Shown in pieces: positions 60,167-64,000 of a stretch of DNA of 64,000 nt; the first letter of the stretch is position 1, and each line of letters starts with the position of its first letter. The position numbers and the translations under genes are program-made. The stretch comes from DATMRF01 sp035566435 (GTDB lineage Bacteria > Verrucomicrobiota > Verrucomicrobiia > Limisphaerales > UBA8199): positions 33,186 to 97,185 of the forward strand of contig DATMRF010000038.1 of assembly GCA_035566435.1 (NCBI GenBank), in the 5' to 3' direction. The notes under the pieces are model-generated. The model was not told the origin of the DNA and made no database searches. It saw nothing but the letters and a program-made list of their open reading frames with translations.

Positions 60167-63100
60167 ATGCTCACACTTTTCCTCCAGAGGTTAGTGTCTC
60201 GCGTTGGCTTGCTGGTCTTGCCTGGTTTTTTCTTTATGGGGGCAACGGCCGCTGCGGCGGTTTCGGCCGAAGCTGTCGAAGATACCGTTCCGAAGCAGCC
60301 TGCGCCAGCAAGCGCCCCGGTAGTTTTCGACGAAAAAAGCCCTTATTACTTCGATGGCGCCATTTCCCGCCAGACTCTTGAGAAGTACCTCGAGCGCTCA
60401 GTGACCATGGGTTACTTCCTGGTGCCGGGCAATCCCGAACGTTATGAGTTTCCTTATCGCGAGGACGACATCCGCCTGATTCGAAATATCGGGGCCAAGT
60501 TCATTGGTCGCGCCATTTACCGGTGGGGAGAAGAGAGCCGATTAAACGATCCCGCCTTTCTCGCCTACGCCCAAAACATGGTGGAAAGGGTTCACGCGTT
60601 TGATCCAGAGGTAATCTTTCAGGGATGCCTTTTCGAGCAAGTGAGTGGTGACGTCAACAACCTAAAAATTCCAGCCTGGGTTTTTACCGATTTTGGGCTG
60701 TCGGTGGAGGATCGAACCTTTTCCAGCGAGGCCATCACCAAACGGCAAGGCGGCGCTGCCAGCCGCCCAGGAAGAAGGGGCGGAGTTCCGATTATCAATA
60801 ACCTGGAAACACAGCTTTGGTTTTATTATCTCGCTGTTTCCTACATCAACATAGGCTGTGAAGCTTTCCACCTGGGACAGGTCCGACTAATCGGGGCTGA
60901 AGATCGGGATCTGAAAATCTACTCCGAGTTTCTCGCCAAAGTGCGGGCGTACGCAAAAATCCATGCGCGCCGCCACTGGATCCTGCTGGATGGGCATGTC
61001 CCTGCGGGGGGCATGGTCAGGCAAGGGGTCAGCCTGCTGGATTTCAATTCGTTTCCGATGCGCATTAAAGCCGTTCCGGAAAAGCCTTATGAGGGCATTC
61101 TGGAGGTGGGACACCTGGATGCCATCTTTAAGAGAAGCAAAGGATGTATTTCCCCCAGCGGGTGGCGCTGCGAGAGCTTGCCCTACCTGGTTGAATTCGA
61201 CAACTTCGGCCGGGATCGGGTTACCAATGTGGCTAACACTAACTCGATGTTTTGTTGGGGCTGGGATGAAATATCCTGGTTTGCTCTCCAACCCGAAGAA
61301 TACAGAAACCACTGGCTCCGGTATGCCCAGGACTGGATTAAGGAGACTGACCCGAACGGGCATCTCCAAATGCCGGTCACCCGGATGATCACCTGCCCCA
61401 ATGAGACCTTGCGCACCTACTTCGCCAACACCCGTAGCCCCGACTGTCCGGTCGGCTACTCCCAGGAAGAAACCATCAAGGAGATTTGGAATTCCAGTCC
61501 TTACGTGTTTGTGCCCCAAGACTACGGCCTCCCGTTGACTAACGTGGCTGACGTGGCAGTCGATTCCAGGAATAACGTCTTCACGATTGTGCGAGGCGAA
61601 ACACCTATTCTGGTGTTCAATCCTCAGGGCAAGTTCCTCTACGGCTGGGGCAAAGGATTGATTGCCGGCCCGCACGGCATTTATATCGACTCCCATGACA
61701 ATGTCTTCTGCGTGGATACAAAAGGCCACGTCGTCTCGAAATTCACCACCGACGGAAAATTGCTCATGACCCTGGGTCTCAAGGGTGTGCCCTCCGATTC
61801 CGGCAGCGTGAAAGGCAACTTCAAGACCGTCAAGAGGGGAGCGGGTCCGTTCAACGTTCCCACAAAAGTGGCGACTTCCAAGTCCGGTGACATCTTTGTC
61901 TCCGATGGTTACGGCAATGCCCGGGTGCATCGTTTTTCAGCCGAGGGCAAGCTTATCAAGTCCTGGGGTGAGCCGGGGACCGGTCCAGGCCAGTTCAATC
62001 TGCCTCATGGCATCGCCGTGGATGACAACGACAACGTCTATGTGGCGGACCGCGAAAATGAGCGTATCCAGGTGTTTGATATCGAGGGCAACCTCAAGTC
62101 GATCTGGACGAACATTTACCGACCCTCGGCAATCTGTGTCCATCGGGGCAAGGTCTACGTGACCGAACTCGGCCACCGGACGTATGTGGATAACGTGCTC
62201 TTTACCCCCGACGGCAAGGGACCGTGGTCGCGGGTCCGCATTTTCGACACGAACGGGGTTGAGCAGGCGAACTTCGGCGGACCCGAAGGCTGGAAACCCG
62301 GCAACTTCTTTGCGCCGCACGGAATTTGCGTCGATAAAGAGGGTGCGATTTACGTCGCCGAGGTCGTTTGGCCCGCCAACGAAAGCGCGCCGCCCAAGGA
62401 CCTACATCCCGCCCTTCAAAAATTCAGGCCTCAACACGCCCGGCCGTTCGACGACATCGAGATCCTCAGGGATATCGAGATCGGCAAGGTCGGCGCCCGC
62501 GTGCTGCACGCGGACATCGCTCGCCCGAAGACGCCGCCCGCCGTCCCAATGCCCGCCGTGATGTGGATTCACGGCGGCGGGTGGTCCTCCGGCTCGCATC
62601 ATGATCTGCAGCAAGCCGTGCGACTTGCCAACCATGGATATCTGGTCCTCAGCGTTGAGTACCGTCTCGTCAACGAGGCCATCTGGCCTGCCCAGATCGA
62701 GGACTGCAAGCTCGGCGTCCGGTGGCTTCGTGAGCATGCGGCGAGCTACCACGTCAATCCCGACCGGATCGGCTGCTGGGGTGCCAGCGCCGGCGGCCAC
62801 CTGGCGGCCCTCATGGGCGTGACCGGCGACAAGCCGGACCTGGAAGGTAACGGCGGTTCCGTGGGCTTCAGCAGTCGCGTGCAGGCGGTGGTCGATTTCT
62901 GCGGACCGACCGACTTCAAGGGCCGCTCCGATGTCAGTCGCAAAATGGCCGGTGGCACCTATGAACAGAAGACCGACGTCTTCAAGCAAATGAGTCCGCT
63001 GGAGAACGCCAACTCGAAGGCCTGCCCGTTCCTCATTGTGAACGGCGAGAAGGATACGACCGTGCCGTTGTTCCACGCTCAGCTCATGACTGATGCGCTG

Positions 63101-63256
63101 AAGAAAGCCAACGTGCCAGTGCAGTTGATCATCGTGAAGAACGCTGGCCACGGCTACACGTTCGTCGCCCCGCCTGGCAGCCAGCCCGCCCAGCCCTCGC
63201 CGGCCGAGGTGGATACCGCCGTTCTGGAGTTCCTCGATGCGAATTTAAAGAAATAG
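60167..63256 (+). CDS. Three-module secreted protein: unknown N-terminal domain, NHL propeller, esterase
   Basis: Signal peptide ('VGLLVLPGFFFMGATAAAAV'). Residues about 40-440 form a domain I do not recognise, perhaps TIM-barrel-like ('RLIRNIGAKFIGRAIYRWGE', 'AYAQNMVERVHAFDPEVIFQ'). About 440-745 is an NHL six-bladed propeller ('FNLPHGIAVDDNDNVYVADR', 'VATSKSGDIFVSDGYGNARV'). About 756-1029 is an alpha/beta hydrolase of the BD-FAE/acetyl-esterase type: 'VMWIHGGGWSSGSHHD', nucleophile Ser in 'GCWGASAGGHLAAL', acid 'NGEKDTTVPL', His 'KNAGHGYTF'. The NHL part normally ends near 'LHPALQKF', exactly where the esterase begins, so the fusion is abrupt but in frame. The ATG at 60167 suits the signal peptide. 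Probably deacylates a polysaccharide. Confidence 0.82.
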   Translation: MLTLFLQRLVSRVGLLVLPGFFFMGATAAAAVSAEAVEDTVPKQPAPASAPVVFDEKSPYYFDGAISRQTLEKYLERSVTMGYFLVPGNPERYEFPYREDDIRLIRNIGAKFIGRAIYRWGEESRLNDPAFLAYAQNMVERVHAFDPEVIFQGCLFEQVSGDVNNLKIPAWVFTDFGLSVEDRTFSSEAITKRQGGAASRPGRRGGVPIINNLETQLWFYYLAVSYINIGCEAFHLGQVRLIGAEDRDLKIYSEFLAKVRAYAKIHARRHWILLDGHVPAGGMVRQGVSLLDFNSFPMRIKAVPEKPYEGILEVGHLDAIFKRSKGCISPSGWRCESLPYLVEFDNFGRDRVTNVANTNSMFCWGWDEISWFALQPEEYRNHWLRYAQDWIKETDPNGHLQMPVTRMITCPNETLRTYFANTRSPDCPVGYSQEETIKEIWNSSPYVFVPQDYGLPLTNVADVAVDSRNNVFTIVRGETPILVFNPQGKFLYGWGKGLIAGPHGIYIDSHDNVFCVDTKGHVVSKFTTDGKLLMTLGLKGVPSDSGSVKGNFKTVKRGAGPFNVPTKVATSKSGDIFVSDGYGNARVHRFSAEGKLIKSWGEPGTGPGQFNLPHGIAVDDNDNVYVADRENERIQVFDIEGNLKSIWTNIYRPSAICVHRGKVYVTELGHRTYVDNVLFTPDGKGPWSRVRIFDTNGVEQANFGGPEGWKPGNFFAPHGICVDKEGAIYVAEVVWPANESAPPKDLHPALQKFRPQHARPFDDIEILRDIEIGKVGARVLHADIARPKTPPAVPMPAVMWIHGGGWSSGSHHDLQQAVRLANHGYLVLSVEYRLVNEAIWPAQIEDCKLGVRWLREHAASYHVNPDRIGCWGASAGGHLAALMGVTGDKPDLEGNGGSVGFSSRVQAVVDFCGPTDFKGRSDVSRKMAGGTYEQKTDVFKQMSPLENANSKACPFLIVNGEKDTTVPLFHAQLMTDALKKANVPVQLIIVKNAGHGYTFVAPPGSQPAQPSPAEVDTAVLEFLDANLKK

Positions 63257-63281
63257 CTGCCGGGAGTCATTTTGCGGCCAA

Positions 63282-63719
63282 TCAGGAATTGGCCGTTGCG
63301 ACTCCAACCGCCCCTTGATGGCCGTGCGAGTCTGCACGTGCCGGAACATCCTTTAGCAGCCCCGCGAACGCTGAGCGATAGCGCCAGAGCAGGAACAAAG
63401 CAAAGGCCGAAACCACGAGCGCCAGCGGCAGGCCAGCTGGTGCCATCAGAGCGTGGAAGCTAACAATGTTCAGGATGACTGGCACCAGTACAGTCAGGCC
63501 CAACGGAACGCGCCACCCGGACAGCAGGAGCCCGCCGCCGACGATTTGCATTATGCCGACGATATACAGGTAATGGCTAACGAAGAGAGCCATCATTAAT
63601 TCGCGCGCCGGTCCTTCCGGTGGGGGCGGCACTTGAATGAAATGCAGGAACATATTCGAGCCGAATGTGATGAAGATTAGTCCAAGCAGACTACGAGCGA
63701 TGATTGTTGCGATTTTCAT
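63282..63719 (-). CDS. DoxX-family membrane protein
   Basis: Four predicted membrane helices: 'IATIIARSLLGLIFITFGSN', 'SHYLYIVGIMQIVGGGLLLS', 'VPLGLTVLVPVILNIVSFHA' and 'LALVVSAFALFLLWRYRSAF', the DoxX/DoxD arrangement including the 'GGGLLL' turn after helix 2. 145 residues, normal size. DoxX-type proteins are linked to quinone or thiol redox at the membrane; the exact role is unknown. It is 45 nt downstream of an oxidoreductase on the same strand, so may be in its operon. Confidence 0.85.
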   Translation of the reverse strand: MKIATIIARSLLGLIFITFGSNMFLHFIQVPPPPEGPARELMMALFVSHYLYIVGIMQIVGGGLLLSGWRVPLGLTVLVPVILNIVSFHALMAPAGLPLALVVSAFALFLLWRYRSAFAGLLKDVPARADSHGHQGAVGVATANS

Positions 63720-63764
63720 ATGAATTCTTCTTTTTGTTGTCCTTGTTTTGGGTGAGACGCTGGA

Positions 63765-64000
63765 TCAGGCGGCTTTCAGAACGATCTTTCCACGCGCATG
63801 ACCGCTTTGGCTCAATTCATGAGCGCGCCGGGCTTCCGCCAAAGGAAGGACCGTTTCAACCACTGGCTTCACCTTGTCAGAGTCGATTAACTTCGCGATT
63901 TCAGCCAGGTCGGATGAACTGGGATGTGCGCCATAGAACACCGCGCGAACCCCATGTTTCGCGGCCAGTTCTTCCGAAGGTGGCTGAACAATCGACACCA
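63765..64000 (-). CDS. NAD(P)-dependent oxidoreductase (quinone oxidoreductase type), C-terminal part, cut by the window edge
   Basis: The visible C-terminus reads 'SIVQPPSEELAAKHGVRAVF' and 'SSSDLAEIAKLIDSDKVKPV', then 'VETVLPLAEARRAHELSQSG' and 'HARGKIVLKAA', the ending of MDR-superfamily zinc-free quinone oxidoreductases and related NADP-dependent oxidoreductases. The frame stays open to the right end of the window, so the true start lies beyond 64000. Substrate cannot be judged from this part. Confidence 0.8.
   Translation of the reverse strand, partial: VSIVQPPSEELAAKHGVRAVFYGAHPSSSDLAEIAKLIDSDKVKPVVETVLPLAEARRAHELSQSGHARGKIVLKAA

Noticed and set aside
59715..60194. 159-codon rightward frame
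   Set aside because: No ribosome-binding site, no motif, and its end overlaps the signal-peptide region of the next gene.

Overview
The window looks like a chromosomal segment of a free-living or particle-associated member of the Verrucomicrobiota (Pedosphaera/Limisphaerales-like). This is inferred from the gene mix. There are several short '[24 protein letters not shown]'-type pseudopilins, a PEP-CTERM protein, very large secreted proteins with discoidin, LamG-like, CBM6-like and Ig-like modules ending in a similar C-terminal domain, and many glycoside hydrolases. LPS-related genes (LptF/G family, GmhB-like) indicate a Gram-negative envelope. I saw no rRNA, tRNA, transposase, prophage or CRISPR array.

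Layout. 1-13 kb is mostly housekeeping: remnants of a PTS EIIA and a SulP permease, an ACT-domain malic enzyme, then a leftward block of glutaredoxin, panC, nadB and a U32 peptidase-family protein. An LptF/G permease and a GAF sensor kinase run rightward. 12.5-20.6 kb holds a pseudopilin, a metallophosphoesterase/PQQ protein, a TMTC-like membrane-TPR protein, a GmhB-like phosphatase and glmS. 21-38 kb is accessory: a DUF362 protein with a nonsense-interrupted CBM lipoprotein, a LuxR-type response regulator with its beta-propeller sensor kinase, a pseudopilin divergent from the kinase, three large secreted or TPR proteins, and an agarase-like glycoside hydrolase. 39-40 kb holds the remains of a GH36-GH95 operon and a PEP-CTERM protein.

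41.6-57.3 kb is the most coherent unit. A XylR/AraC-type regulator is divergent from a tightly packed run: discoidin adhesin, pseudopilin, GH29 alpha-L-fucosidase, SSS sugar symporter, lipoprotein L-rhamnose/L-fucose mutarotase-like protein, SDR dehydrogenase, L-fuconate dehydratase, then two (alpha/alpha)6 glycoside hydrolases. Several junctions are ATGA/GTGA overlaps or gaps under 10 nt. I read it as an L-fucose release, uptake and oxidation locus. It is damaged: the symporter has a one-base frameshift and the dehydratase is cut in half and joined to a piece of a sensor kinase. The last part carries an AMP-forming acyl-CoA ligase, a GH92 scrap, a three-module enzyme (unknown N-terminal domain, NHL propeller, esterase), DoxX, and the C-terminus of an NAD(P)-dependent oxidoreductase cut by the window edge.

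Two themes stand out. First, gene wrecks are unusually dense: about ten broken genes in 64 kb, several ending at sharp chimeric junctions. Second, there are several families of short dispersed palindromic repeats, one copy of which is read through as coding sequence. All functional assignments are from motif recognition by eye; no database search was run.
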